33,127 nucleotides of DNA, taken from NCBI GenBank assembly GCA_037445875.1, contig JBBIJR010000038.1, positions 1-33,127 of the forward strand, in the 5' to 3' direction. The DNA comes from JBBIJR01 sp037445875 (GTDB taxonomy: Bacteria; CLD3; SB21). Of this stretch, positions 22,934-31,800 are shown piece after piece (the stretch's first letter is position 1; the number at the start of each line of letters is the position of its first letter). Made by a program: the position numbers and the translations under genes. A model generated the notes under the pieces. That model was not told the origin of the DNA. It saw only the letters and a list, made by a program, of their open reading frames with translations, and did no database searches.

Positions 22934-24989
22934 GAATGAACGAGGTACCTTCCTTCTTCTTGCTGTGTACCTCGTATTCGATGCCGTGGCGCTCGAGAAT
23001 GTCGTGCACGACGACAAGCCCCAGGCCCGATCCTTTGGGCTTGGTGGAATAGAAGGGATCGAAAATCCTCGAGAGTTGTTCCTCCTCCATACCCTCTCCC
23101 GAATCCTCGATACGGAGCAGCACGTAGCGGTCGTCTCGGTACAGCCGGATGAAAAGTTGTCCTCCGTTGGGCATGGCCTCCGCGGCATTGATGAGAATGT
23201 TCAACAGGGCCTGGAGCATCTGGTTGGCATCGAGCTCCACTTCCGGCGGAGGGTCGACGTAGTCTTTGATGATATCGATATTGGTTTGGTGCAGACGGTC
23301 GCTGATGAGCGTCAGGGCGTTCTCGACGATGGGGATGACGGGCTGGCGCACCTTGACCGGGTCCGACGAGCGTGCATACGTCAGCGTATTGTTCAATATA
23401 CGTTCCAGCCGCAGGGATTCGTCGAGAATCACGCGCAGGAATTCTTCGTTTTGCCGGAGGTCTTTCCGGTCGAGGATCATGCTGGCGAAACCTCCGATGG
23501 CGACAAGGGGATTTCGGATCTCGTGGGCCATTTTGGCCGACAGTTCGCCGATGGCGGCCAGTTTTTCCGACCGGATAAGACGGGCCTGGCTTTCCTGCAG
23601 GCTGCGGTGAGCCTCTTCGAGTTCCTCGACTTTATTCTGCAGTTTTTCGTACAACACGCCGTTTTCGATCGCACCGCCAATCTGGTGCGCGAATACCTTG
23701 AGGGTTTCGATGTCCTGGTCCGTTATCGCGCGGCCCGTGATGCTGTTGTCCACGACCAGCACGCCCATGGGCTCGCGTGCCACGAGCGGCACGACGGCCA
23801 GGTGGTCGGTTTCAAACGTTCTGCGGACAAATCCGGTAAGATAAGCGGTATGGTCCGGTTTGATCAGAATGCACTCGTCCCGCCGGATGGCCTCGTGGAA
23901 GGCGAGATATTCATTAGGCCCTTGCCCGGGGTCCATCGGGATTTCCAGGGAAGCGATTACTTGATTGACTTTGAAGTCCTTGCCGTCGTGAGTCGCCTTG
24001 TACGTTCGCAGGACTTCCCTCAGGGGAATAGGCGTCTGGGCCAGTTCGTGCCACAGGATACCTGCTTCGTGCGCATTGGAAGGCCCGATGGCCTTGCGGC
24101 CGACCAGGCGGGTGCGCGTCTCATCGAGGAGGAACAAGAACGCACGGTTGAATCGAAATCCTTCGCCGGCAGTGACGGCCACGAGGACCATGTTGAGGAT
24201 CTCGTCGAGGTTGAGCGATGCATGGACCAGGGTGCTGATCTGGTTGATCTTAGAAAGATTGTCCAGCGTACGGCGGTTCTCGTCCTCCAGCCGCTTCTGG
24301 AACGACCTGTCGCGGAGGATCAGCACCGTCTCGTGTTTGCCGGTGCGTTCGTTGTGGATCAGGCTGAGGGCCACCTCGCAGTACAGGTCCTGGCCCGAGC
24401 GGGTCAGACAGTGGATGAGCGGGTGTGTGATGGTGTCGGGCAGCGGCAGGGCCTCCCGGAGCGATTCGAACGTGCGGGCGAACGGAGATTCGTGGTGAAA
24501 CAACCGGTCGACGTTCTGGTCGAGCATCTCCTCCTCGCCGTACCCGAACGTCTCGACAGCTCCCTGGTTCCACGAGACGACGCGGTGTTCTTCGTCCAGA
24601 GTGATAATGGCGTCGGGAAACTGCTGGGTGATGTTGGCGAGCTTGTCGCGATCTTCGGAAATGGCCTGTTCGGCCAGGATCTTGTCGGTTACGTCGAACG
24701 ACAACTTCAGGATGAGCCGGCCGCCTCCGTTTTCCCGGATGATGGGAATGTAGATATTTTCGACGTATTGATACGTGTGAGGGGCCGTTTCGACGCGGCG
24801 CGTTTCCGTCCGGATGCTGTTGGACTCGAAGCAGTTGAGTATAACCTCACGGTCGTCGCCGTCGATGCTGTAGTACTGGTGGTTGACGCTGTCCCAGAGC
24901 CAATTGACATCCTCATCGGGGATCAGGATCTTTCCGTCGATCTTCTCGAGGGATTGAATCAGTTCGTGAATCGAGATCTGGTTGAGCAT
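22917..24989 (-). CDS. Soluble PAS/GAF sensor histidine kinase
   Basis: The protein has 690 aa and no membrane segment. An N-terminal PAS-like region (about 1-110) is followed by a PAS domain (about 120-235, with FPDAIITLDEEHRVVSWNQG), a GAF domain (about 250-440), a coiled coil (440-475) and HisKA with the phospho-acceptor His489 (MAHEIRNPLVAIGGF). The HATPase carries an N-box (ALLNILINAAEAMPNGG), DSGEGM, FDPFYSTKPKGSGLGL. It is an NtrB/atypical hybrid-like cytosolic kinase. No response regulator is in the window. The start at 24989 lies 6 nt after the radical SAM stop codon with only a weak ribosome binding site (GGAAT), so it is probably translated by read-on from that gene as the last gene of the folB operon. 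Confidence 0.93.
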   Translation of the reverse strand: MLNQISIHELIQSLEKIDGKILIPDEDVNWLWDSVNHQYYSIDGDDREVILNCFESNSIRTETRRVETAPHTYQYVENIYIPIIRENGGGRLILKLSFDVTDKILAEQAISEDRDKLANITQQFPDAIITLDEEHRVVSWNQGAVETFGYGEEEMLDQNVDRLFHHESPFARTFESLREALPLPDTITHPLIHCLTRSGQDLYCEVALSLIHNERTGKHETVLILRDRSFQKRLEDENRRTLDNLSKINQISTLVHASLNLDEILNMVLVAVTAGEGFRFNRAFLFLLDETRTRLVGRKAIGPSNAHEAGILWHELAQTPIPLREVLRTYKATHDGKDFKVNQVIASLEIPMDPGQGPNEYLAFHEAIRRDECILIKPDHTAYLTGFVRRTFETDHLAVVPLVAREPMGVLVVDNSITGRAITDQDIETLKVFAHQIGGAIENGVLYEKLQNKVEELEEAHRSLQESQARLIRSEKLAAIGELSAKMAHEIRNPLVAIGGFASMILDRKDLRQNEEFLRVILDESLRLERILNNTLTYARSSDPVKVRQPVIPIVENALTLISDRLHQTNIDIIKDYVDPPPEVELDANQMLQALLNILINAAEAMPNGGQLFIRLYRDDRYVLLRIEDSGEGMEEEQLSRIFDPFYSTKPKGSGLGLVVVHDILERHGIEYEVHSKKKEGTSFILKLPS

Positions 24990-24995
24990 AAGCGG

Positions 24996-26054
24996 CTAAT
25001 TCCATCGGCCCGGGATCCGACGCCCGCACGAAGGGCACTGCCCCTCCTTCAGAAGGTTCTGGAGCACCCTGAAACCGTACCGCTCGACGAGAAGCGTACG
25101 GCATCCCGAACAGTAAGTGTTTTCCCAGTGGTCCGTCTCCCCGGGCAGGTTTCCGGTATAGACGAAATTCAGGCCGGCCTCTTTGCCGATGTGTGCCGCT
25201 CTTAGAAGAGCGGCGGCCGGCGTGTCCTCCGGATCGGTCATTTTGTAGTCCTGGTGGAAGGCCGTAACGTGCCACGGAATATCTGCGGAAACGGAGGCAA
25301 TGAATCGGGCGATGTCGCGCAGTTCCTCGTCCGAATCGTTGAAGGTCGGAACGATCAGGGTCACGATCTCCAACCAGAATCCCCGTTCGTGAATGCCGCG
25401 AATGCTGTCGAGGACGGTCTGAAGCTTCGTGCCCAGCGTTCGGTATTTCTTGTCGTTGAAGCCTTTGAGATCGACCTTGTAGAGGTCGACGTACGGCCGA
25501 AGATAGTCCAGCACTTCCGGTGTGGCGTTCCCGTTGGATACATAAGAACATACGAATCCTTCGGGACGGGCGAGCTTGAATATCTCCACGGCCCATTCCG
25601 ACGTGATCAGCGGCTCGTTGTATGTGCTTGTAAGAACGCGGGCACGGTAGGACCGGGCCATCTTGATCAACTGCTGCGGCTCGATCGGAATGGGATGGGG
25701 GCCCGCAAGGGTTTCGTTTAGTGCCTGCGAGGTTATCCAGTTCTGACAGTAGGCGCAGTGCAGGTCGCAGCCCAGCATGCCGAAGCTGAGCGCACGCGCT
25801 CCGGGAAAAGCATGAAAGAAAGGTTTCTTTTCGATGGGATCGACCTGAATGCCGGCTGTGTATCCGGTCGGCACGTATAGCTTTCCGCCCCGGTTAGACC
25901 GGATCTTGCAAATGCCGTCCCGGCCTTCGCGGATCTTGCAGCGGTGGCCGCACGCATAGCATTCGATCAGACCGTCTTCCACCGTGCGATAGAGCTCTCC
26001 CTCGCGGGTGAAGTGCCTTAAGGTTTCACGGAGGGTGGTGGTGTGGGTCTCCAT
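24996..26054 (-). CDS. amrS: AmmeMemoRadiSam-type radical SAM enzyme
   Basis: The protein has 352 aa. The ATG at 26054 has GCGAGGT 7-8 nt upstream. The radical SAM cluster motif is Cys96-x3-Cys100-x2-Cys103 (GCDLHCAYCQNW). An N-terminal four-cysteine site (Cys32, 35, 39, 49) precedes it. Near the C-terminus two CxxC pairs (YCSGC and CPSCG) form a zinc-ribbon-like module. This architecture is that of the AmrS/COG1180 pyruvate-formate-lyase-activase-like family, normally linked to AmmeMemoRadiSam A and B proteins. Neither partner gene is here; the enzyme sits between a kinase homologue and a histidine kinase. Its substrate is unknown. Confidence 0.9.
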   Translation of the reverse strand: METHTTTLRETLRHFTREGELYRTVEDGLIECYACGHRCKIREGRDGICKIRSNRGGKLYVPTGYTAGIQVDPIEKKPFFHAFPGARALSFGMLGCDLHCAYCQNWITSQALNETLAGPHPIPIEPQQLIKMARSYRARVLTSTYNEPLITSEWAVEIFKLARPEGFVCSYVSNGNATPEVLDYLRPYVDLYKVDLKGFNDKKYRTLGTKLQTVLDSIRGIHERGFWLEIVTLIVPTFNDSDEELRDIARFIASVSADIPWHVTAFHQDYKMTDPEDTPAAALLRAAHIGKEAGLNFVYTGNLPGETDHWENTYCSGCRTLLVERYGFRVLQNLLKEGQCPSCGRRIPGRWN

Positions 26055-26108
26055 AGATGACCTCGCTTTCCATACGGCTGCCGGTACGCGCCGACCGGCG
26101 GATGACGG

Positions 26109-26780
26109 TCAGGACGCCACCGGCGGATTGTAATAACCTATGCCCGCGTCGTGCCGCTGGATCTTCTGGAGCAGGTCCTGCGTATGTCGCGGGTTTTCCG
26201 GGTCCAGCTGGTTGGCATTCACGATCAGAACCGGACACCAGCGAAAGTGCATGAAGAACTGGTTGAATTCGTCGTTGAGCGTCTGAAGGTACGTTTCGTC
26301 GATCAGGTCGCGGCTGCGGCTTTTTCGGGACGCGAAACTTCCCCGGACCTTCTCGATGATGGTTTCGGGATTGTTCTGCAGATACACGATAAGATCGGGC
26401 ACAACCACGTCTTTTTCCATGCTGTCCATCAGCGTCTCGTAGATGCCGAGATCGGAGGGATCCAACTGCAGATTGGCGTAGATGCGATCCGCATAAAACA
26501 GATAGTCCGAGAGAATGTACTCATAAAACATCTCCGTTTGCCAGAGCTGTTTTTGGGCCTTGTACCGGTCCACGAGACGAAGCAGGTGCTTCTTGAGCAG
26601 GAAGTCCCTGGGTTCCGCGGCCTGGACGTCGATCATCGGCTCGACGCTGTCCTCGTCGAGAATCGTTCGGGCGTCGGTCAGTTTGGCAAGCGACCGGGCA
26701 AGCTGGGAGTTGCTGCGCCGGACAATCCCTTCGATGGCGATGAAACGTATGTTGCCTGAATCGACCACGGGATGCTCCAT
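26109..26780 (-). CDS. Deoxynucleoside kinase homologue with degenerate P-loop
   Basis: The protein has 223 aa. Its ATG at 26780 overlaps the folK stop (TGATG). From about residue 70 it follows the dNK/dCK family closely: DRYKAQKQLW, the SDYLFYADRIYANLQL helix, VPDLIVYLQNNPE and a basic lid (ASRKSRSRDL). The Walker A loop, expected as GxxxxGK[S/T], reads Gly18-IVRR-Ser23-Asn24-Ser25: the last glycine and the ATP-binding lysine are gone. Both replacements can arise by one base change from GGC and AAA/AAG. The catalytic acidic region (DEDSVEPM) is also unusual. The fold is surely conserved but kinase activity is doubtful; a regulatory or nucleotide-sensing role is possible. Alternative frames do not restore a P-loop. 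Confidence 0.85.
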   Translation of the reverse strand: MEHPVVDSGNIRFIAIEGIVRRSNSQLARSLAKLTDARTILDEDSVEPMIDVQAAEPRDFLLKKHLLRLVDRYKAQKQLWQTEMFYEYILSDYLFYADRIYANLQLDPSDLGIYETLMDSMEKDVVVPDLIVYLQNNPETIIEKVRGSFASRKSRSRDLIDETYLQTLNDEFNQFFMHFRWCPVLIVNANQLDPENPRHTQDLLQKIQRHDAGIGYYNPPVAS

Positions 26781-27313
26781 CAGGGAGTCGAGAGGTTCGG
26801 TACGTAGGCCACGTGCTGCAGCGTATGCTTCGTCCTTACGACCCGATGTGCATCCGAAGCCGACGCGCACAATTCTCTGACAGTCCTGCGGCGCACCGGA
26901 CAAATCCAATCGGGAACGATGTCCATCAGCGGGATGAGTACGAATCTGCGGTCCGCATAATGAGGGTGCGGAATGGTCAGTCCGGGTTGGTTGATGGTGC
27001 GCTCATCGAAGAAAACGATGTCCACGTCGATTGTCCGTGGACCCCACCGCGTGCTTCGAGTACGGCCGAGTTGCAGTTCTACCTGCAGGATCTCGTGCAT
27101 GAGCCGTTCCGGACTCAGCGTTGTCCGGAGACACAGCGCCATGTTAAGGAAGTCGTCTTGACTCTCGTACCCGACCGGTTCCGTTTCATAGATCGCGGAC
27201 CAGGCCGTGATACGTCCTGCATTGCCGAGGCGGGTCACGGCCCTGCCCAGGTTCTGCAGCCGTTCGCCCACGTTGGAGCCCAGACTGAGAACCGCGTGGC
27301 TTTGGTCGTTCAT
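26780..27313 (-). CDS. folK: 6-hydroxymethyl-7,8-dihydropterin pyrophosphokinase
   Basis: The protein has 177 aa. The start at 27313 overlaps the folB stop by 4 nt (ATGA). Family motifs appear in order: VLSLGSNVGERLQNL, the IYETEPVGYESQDDFLN loop, ELQLGRTRSTRWGPRTIDVD with the conserved Arg residues and the two Mg-binding Asp (DVDIVFFDE), and IPHPHYADRRFVLIPL. It transfers pyrophosphate from ATP to 6-hydroxymethyl-dihydropterin in folate synthesis. The C-terminal about 35 residues (after RTVRELCASASD) extend slightly beyond the usual length. Confidence 0.96.
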   Translation of the reverse strand: MNDQSHAVLSLGSNVGERLQNLGRAVTRLGNAGRITAWSAIYETEPVGYESQDDFLNMALCLRTTLSPERLMHEILQVELQLGRTRSTRWGPRTIDVDIVFFDERTINQPGLTIPHPHYADRRFVLIPLMDIVPDWICPVRRRTVRELCASASDAHRVVRTKHTLQHVAYVPNLSTP

Positions 27314-27672
27314 CGCTTTCGGGTCATCTCCACTTCGACGTGATCGATCGAGCCCTTGATCGGCACGCTGGGCTTGCGCACTCGCACGGTTACCTCCCGG
27401 ATGTCAAAATCCTGCAGGATTCTATGGGCGATATGATGCGCCAATGCTTCGATCAGATAAAACTTCTTTTCTGTGACTGTCTCCTGAATTTTCTGGTATA
27501 CTACGCCGTAATCGACACAGAGCTCCAGCCGATCTTCCGACGCGGCTTTGTCGAAATCGAGCACCAAGTCGACGTCCACTTCAAAACGCTGACCCAGAGC
27601 GCGTTCGGCTTCCTGCGCTCCGTGGTGGCCATAGAACACCATGTTTGCTAGCCGTATGCGGTCGGAGTACAT
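27310..27672 (-). CDS. folB: Dihydroneopterin aldolase
   Basis: The protein has 120 aa, standard length. The ATG at 27672 has TGAGG about 10 nt upstream. Motifs are IRLANMVFYGHHGAQEAER, GQRFEVDVDL, the VDYGVVYQKI helix, the LIEALAHHIAHRIL helix and the C-terminal RKPSVPIKGSIDHVEV with the catalytic Lys region. It cleaves dihydroneopterin to 6-hydroxymethyl-dihydropterin, the substrate of FolK encoded by the next gene. It is the first gene of the folB-folK-dNK-amrS-kinase operon. Confidence 0.96.
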   Translation of the reverse strand: MYSDRIRLANMVFYGHHGAQEAERALGQRFEVDVDLVLDFDKAASEDRLELCVDYGVVYQKIQETVTEKKFYLIEALAHHIAHRILQDFDIREVTVRVRKPSVPIKGSIDHVEVEMTRKR

Positions 27673-27725
27673 CGATACGGGCCTCAGGGGTTGAAGGTAG
27701 ACCGGTTGGTCCTGGTCACGGATAA

Positions 27726-27800
27726 GTGCCGGAGAAAGATAAACTAAAAGGCAGAATAAAACAAGCCCCGGGTTCCATCAAGGATGCGCAGGGAAACAGC
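27726..27800 (+). pseudogene. Possible CsbD-like N-terminal fragment
   Basis: From a GTG at 27726 the frame begins MPEKDKLKGRIKQAPGSIKD, which fits the start of CsbD-type stress proteins (KDKxKGxxKQxxGxxKD). After about 25 residues the similarity stops and composition becomes non-protein-like. There is no good ribosome binding site. It may be a remnant or chance. Confidence 0.25.
27737..27764 (-). promoter_or_regulatory. Weak candidate promoter of the fol operon
   Basis: On the minus strand TTGTTT (27759-27764) and TTATCT (27737-27742) are 16 nt apart, about 65 nt before the folB start. Both boxes are weak matches. Confidence 0.3.
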
Positions 27801-28223
27801 GTTCGCGGCGTGCCTGAATCGTGCGGAATTGGTGGCCAAGGAGCTAACCGGTCGGAGATAGTGAGTCCGGGAAGGACTCGCTTCCATGTGGATTCCGAGC
27901 GAGTTTGGCCCGCTGGGTACTGCCCAGTTGTCATGGCGATTCCAGGTCGGCGGCAAACCAGAAGCCATTGGTCCATGGGCCTAGCTCCAAACAAAGCAAA
28001 AAGTAAAAGAATACATGCGTGTCCAACAATTCCAGATTCGTACACTATTTCTTGCTAACGCCCCCCCTTTTTTATACATTTTTTTTATAATCAAGGGCTT
28101 CAATTCAAACAAGGGTGTAACTTGAGTGCGTCCGTGGCTCTTGCCTCTTGGTCGGCCTGGATGCATGGAAGGACAACTCTCTCATTCCCCGGCAGGTAAA
28201 CGCAGAGGAGTATAGACGGTTCA

Positions 28224-28850
28224 GTGCAACACTTGTTACGATCCGACTGCCCACAGAAGCTTTCCAGTAAAGGGTTTATAGCTGCTGACAGTTTTTCACG
28301 AACGGCACTCACGTTCACGCAGGCAGGGGTGTATCCGGGGGTCCGGTTCGGTTTCCTGCTTGCCTGGCTCTCCGTGCTGACCCTATCCGGAGGGGTGTAC
28401 GCGCAGGGAGGTGCCGTCCAGAGCGGGTTTGCGGCCGATGTGTCCCTTTCGCCTTCGCAAGTGAAGGCCGGAGGACCGTCGGTGCTCACGTACTCATTCA
28501 GGGTCATGGAAGGTGCACCCACATGGTGGCGCATTGTCCTCTCATGGGTGCCGGAGGGGGCGGCCGTCCGGTCGGTCGAGAAGAACGGCGGCGTTCTCTG
28601 GCTAATGAACCAGTCCGGACCTCCGCCGCACAGTTCGGTCGCAAGCTGGACCGTGGCAAACAAGGAACTCGAACTGTGGACATACCCCGGAGACATGCGT
28701 CCCGGCGACGTGCTCAAGATCACCTTTGCGATTTCGGTGCCCGACACTCTTACGGTGGGGCTCCTGGACGGGTGGCTGGGACAGGCCGGCAAGGCGGAAT
28801 CGCTGGCTCCGTGTCCATCCGCCGCAACCAAGCTTACCGCTGGACGGTAG
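28224..28850 (+). CDS. Exported protein of unknown function
   Basis: The frame from the GTG at 28224 gives 208 aa with GAGGAG 13-14 nt upstream. A later GTG (about 28330) with GGCAGG just before it would give a cleaner signal peptide (VRFGFLLAWLSVLTLSGGVYA-QGG), so the start is uncertain. The mature part is about 145 aa, beta-rich (ADVSLSPSQVKAGGPSVLTYSFRV), resembling an Ig-like adhesion or DUF11-type module. It ends 12 nt before the giant repeat protein and is probably co-transcribed with it. I recognise no specific family. Confidence 0.65.
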   Translation: MQHLLRSDCPQKLSSKGFIAADSFSRTALTFTQAGVYPGVRFGFLLAWLSVLTLSGGVYAQGGAVQSGFAADVSLSPSQVKAGGPSVLTYSFRVMEGAPTWWRIVLSWVPEGAAVRSVEKNGGVLWLMNQSGPPPHSSVASWTVANKELELWTYPGDMRPGDVLKITFAISVPDTLTVGLLDGWLGQAGKAESLAPCPSAATKLTAGR

Positions 28851-28862
28851 TCGAATCCACGC

Positions 28863-31800
28863 ATGAAACACTCGCTCTTCATAGGGATTGTTTCCTTCAT
28901 CCTGGGCCTCTCGTCTCAGGCTAACGGGCAGGTCGTCACCTGGGATGGCGGCGCCGGTACCAACCGGTGGAACGATCCCGGAAACTGGAGCACCGACCTT
29001 CTCCCGACTTCGGCTGATACGGTCCAGTTAGATGGCCCGATCGCCGTGGTGCTGGACAGCCACCTTACGACCGTCGTGGCCAAACTAAGGATCCTCACGG
29101 GCGCTTCGCTGTCGGTGGACACCACTCTGACCGTCGACGACAGCGTTTTTGTTGATGGTACCTCCAGTCTGACGCTGAACGCGCCCGCCGAGCTCACGGC
29201 GAACGGGCACTTCATTGTGGCCGGTTCGTTGACGCCCAATTCCTCGATTGTCCGTCTTAACGGCACCGACCAGAATCTATCGCTAAGCGGTTCGGCGAGC
29301 TTCAATGTACTGCGCCTGTCCGGCAGCGGCACCAAGAGCCTTCTGAGCGCACTGACGTTCGATCAGAAGATTCTGGTCGACGCCGGCATTCGCTTCGACC
29401 TCAATGCCAATCTGGTCACCGGCAGCGGCGCAACGGATACGCTGGAGCTCTCAAATGGCGACTCGCTCTTTATCGAAGGCGCAGGTCCGGCGGGCGTGGC
29501 CGAGTTCATCGCAGCCGCCACGAGTGTGGTCATCTATGACGGCGGTGCGCAGACCGTTGCCTCCACGACGTTTCCGCATCTGGTACTGCGCGGCACGTTG
29601 ACCAAGACGCTTGCGGGCAACGCCAGCGTTTCCGGCGACCTCTCCATGGAGCCGGGTGTGGGGTTCGATCTTCAGACGTTCACGTTCGACGGCTCAGGAG
29701 GGTCCAATACCCTGACCGCGGGAGCAGGCGACTCCATCTTCGTGGGCGGTGCATCGAATCTCCCCACGGGATTTGAGACGATCACGCTTTCCTCTTCCAG
29801 CGCCATTGTGTTCGCTGGTTCTGATCAGAATGTCGCCGCGCTGTGGGTGAATTACGAGCATGTCGTTCTTCGGGGCAGCGGCTCCAAAACCCTCACGTCG
29901 GCGGTGACGGTAAACGGGAGCGTCAGCGTAGAACCGAATGTCCGTTTCGATCTTTCGACCTTCCTGCTGAGCGGCAACGGCGCGTCGAACACGCTTACCC
30001 TCACGGCCGGCGATTCGCTCATCGTTGGGGGTGCGAGCAACATTCCTTCCGGCTTTGAGACCATCACCCTTGCCTCGGCCAGCGCCGTTGTCTTTGACGG
30101 GACGGACCAGAGTGTCCCTGCCCTTTCGGTCAATTATGCCCATCTCGTCTTGCGGGGAACCGGCACGAAGACACTGACCTCATCCGTCACGGTGAACGGA
30201 AACGTAAGCGTTGAACCGAACGTCAATTTTGATCTGTCGACATTTGTCCTGAGCGGAAACGGCGGAGCGAACACGCTCACGCTCACGGCGGGCGACTCCT
30301 TGATGGTTGGGGGGGCCAGCAACACGCCTTCCGGTTTTGAGACCATCGTCCTGTCGTCGAGCAGCGCATTCGTGTTCAACGGGGCAGACCAGACCATTCC
30401 CGCCCTCGGAGTGAACTACCGGCAGCTGGTGCTCCGCGGAACGGGGACAAAGACACTTGGAACCAATATCAATGTCACCGGCGACCTCTCCGTAGAGCCG
30501 AATTTGCGGTTTGTGCTGGGATCCTTCAGCATCGACGGCCAGCCCGGGCCAAACACGTGGACGGTATCGGGCGGCGATTCAGTATTCATCGGCGGCGCGG
30601 CGCCCATCAACTTCAGTACCGTAACGATCAACGCCAACAGCGTATTCATCTATGACGGGGCGGGTCAAACCGTGACCAATTATGGAGGCTCCGGTTACGG
30701 TTACCTGGTCATCTCCGGGACGGGCACCAAAGTGCTCGGCGCTTCCCTTCAAGCGCGGAACACCCTGACCATCTACTCCACGCTTGATTTCAACGGTTTC
30801 AATCTTCTGTTCGGCAACGATGCAACGGATTCCGTTATCGTCGACGGAACGCTTGAAATCAACGGCGGTGAGAACCTCTATTTCAACACCACGAGTGGGA
30901 GCCCCACCCTGTATGTGGGCGGAACGCTGCGCCTGGTCGGCACGAGCGAAGCTGCTCTGGCAGCCGTGACCCGGCTGGTAGGGAGCAATCCCATTTCCGT
31001 CACGATCGACGGGACGATCGAGGCCGAATACTACGGTTTGGGCTATGTGAACACCAGTGGAGTGGTGATCAATTCCGGCGCTACGATCGACCCGACAAGA
31101 AACCTCAGCAACGGCTATTTCACGAATGGCACGGCGGGAGGCCGTTATCTTCGGATCGAGAACACAGAAAGTCACACCATCCGTAATGTTCATTTTGGGC
31201 TGAGTTCGACGGGGACGGTGATGAACAACGTCCGAAAGGACGCCGCTTCGGGCACGCTGACGTTCATTGACTACGCAGGCCCTTCCTCAGGTGCGGCCAA
31301 CGAAGTCGATCCCAACAGTCTGATCAACTGGACGACCAAAATCGTCAGTACATTCGGGCACCGATTCACGGATTCGTCCCCTCCGTCACCCAATGCTGCC
31401 TATCAGTGGGTCGACATCAGCGACGGTGTTGTGATCGATTCGAGCCTGTCGGACTGGAATTCAGGTCTGGTGAATATCGGGTTCACCTTCAACTATTTCG
31501 GGACCAACTTCACGCAGGTCGACATCAGCGAGAACGGGTTCCTCAGTTTCGCCGCGCTGTCAGCCGGATTCGCGGGAAACCAGATCATGCTGCCCTCGAC
31601 GCTCACCCCGAACGGTTTCGTCGCGCCGTATTGGGATGACCTGAATACCAATGCCTACGGCGCCGCCGACCGTGTATATTATAAAGTGGTGGGTTCGTCT
31701 CCCTACCGGCAGTTGGTCGTAACGTGGGACAACGTCGATCTCCCAGCCACATCTGGAAACCAGTTCCTGTCGTTCCAGCTCATTCTGTTCGAGACCTCCA

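Larger units (their letters stand above)
27673..28223. other. Gene-poor divergent region between folB and the surface-protein genes
   Basis: Apart from a possible CsbD-like fragment at its left end I see no gene. A weak leftward promoter candidate lies at 27737-27764. A very AT-rich tract at about 28068-28095 (a C-run, then T-runs, with TATACA at 28073 and TATAAT at 28086) is the likeliest place for the rightward promoter of the exported-protein genes, but no well-spaced -35 box is visible. No tRNA or known riboswitch pattern was found. Confidence 0.5.

Noticed and set aside
22965..25205. Long plus-strand frame (746 codons) opposite the histidine kinase
   Set aside because: Same reason: it is antisense to a gene with a full set of kinase motifs and has only low-complexity, motif-free translation.
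27760..27960. Possible structured RNA in the folB upstream region
   Set aside because: The GC-rich segment has several small dyads but does not match the conserved cores of SRP RNA, RNase P RNA, tmRNA or a tRNA.
29310..30890. Regular spacing that could suggest a CRISPR array
   Set aside because: Units are 282 bp, coding, in frame and diverged; there are no short identical repeats with unique spacers.
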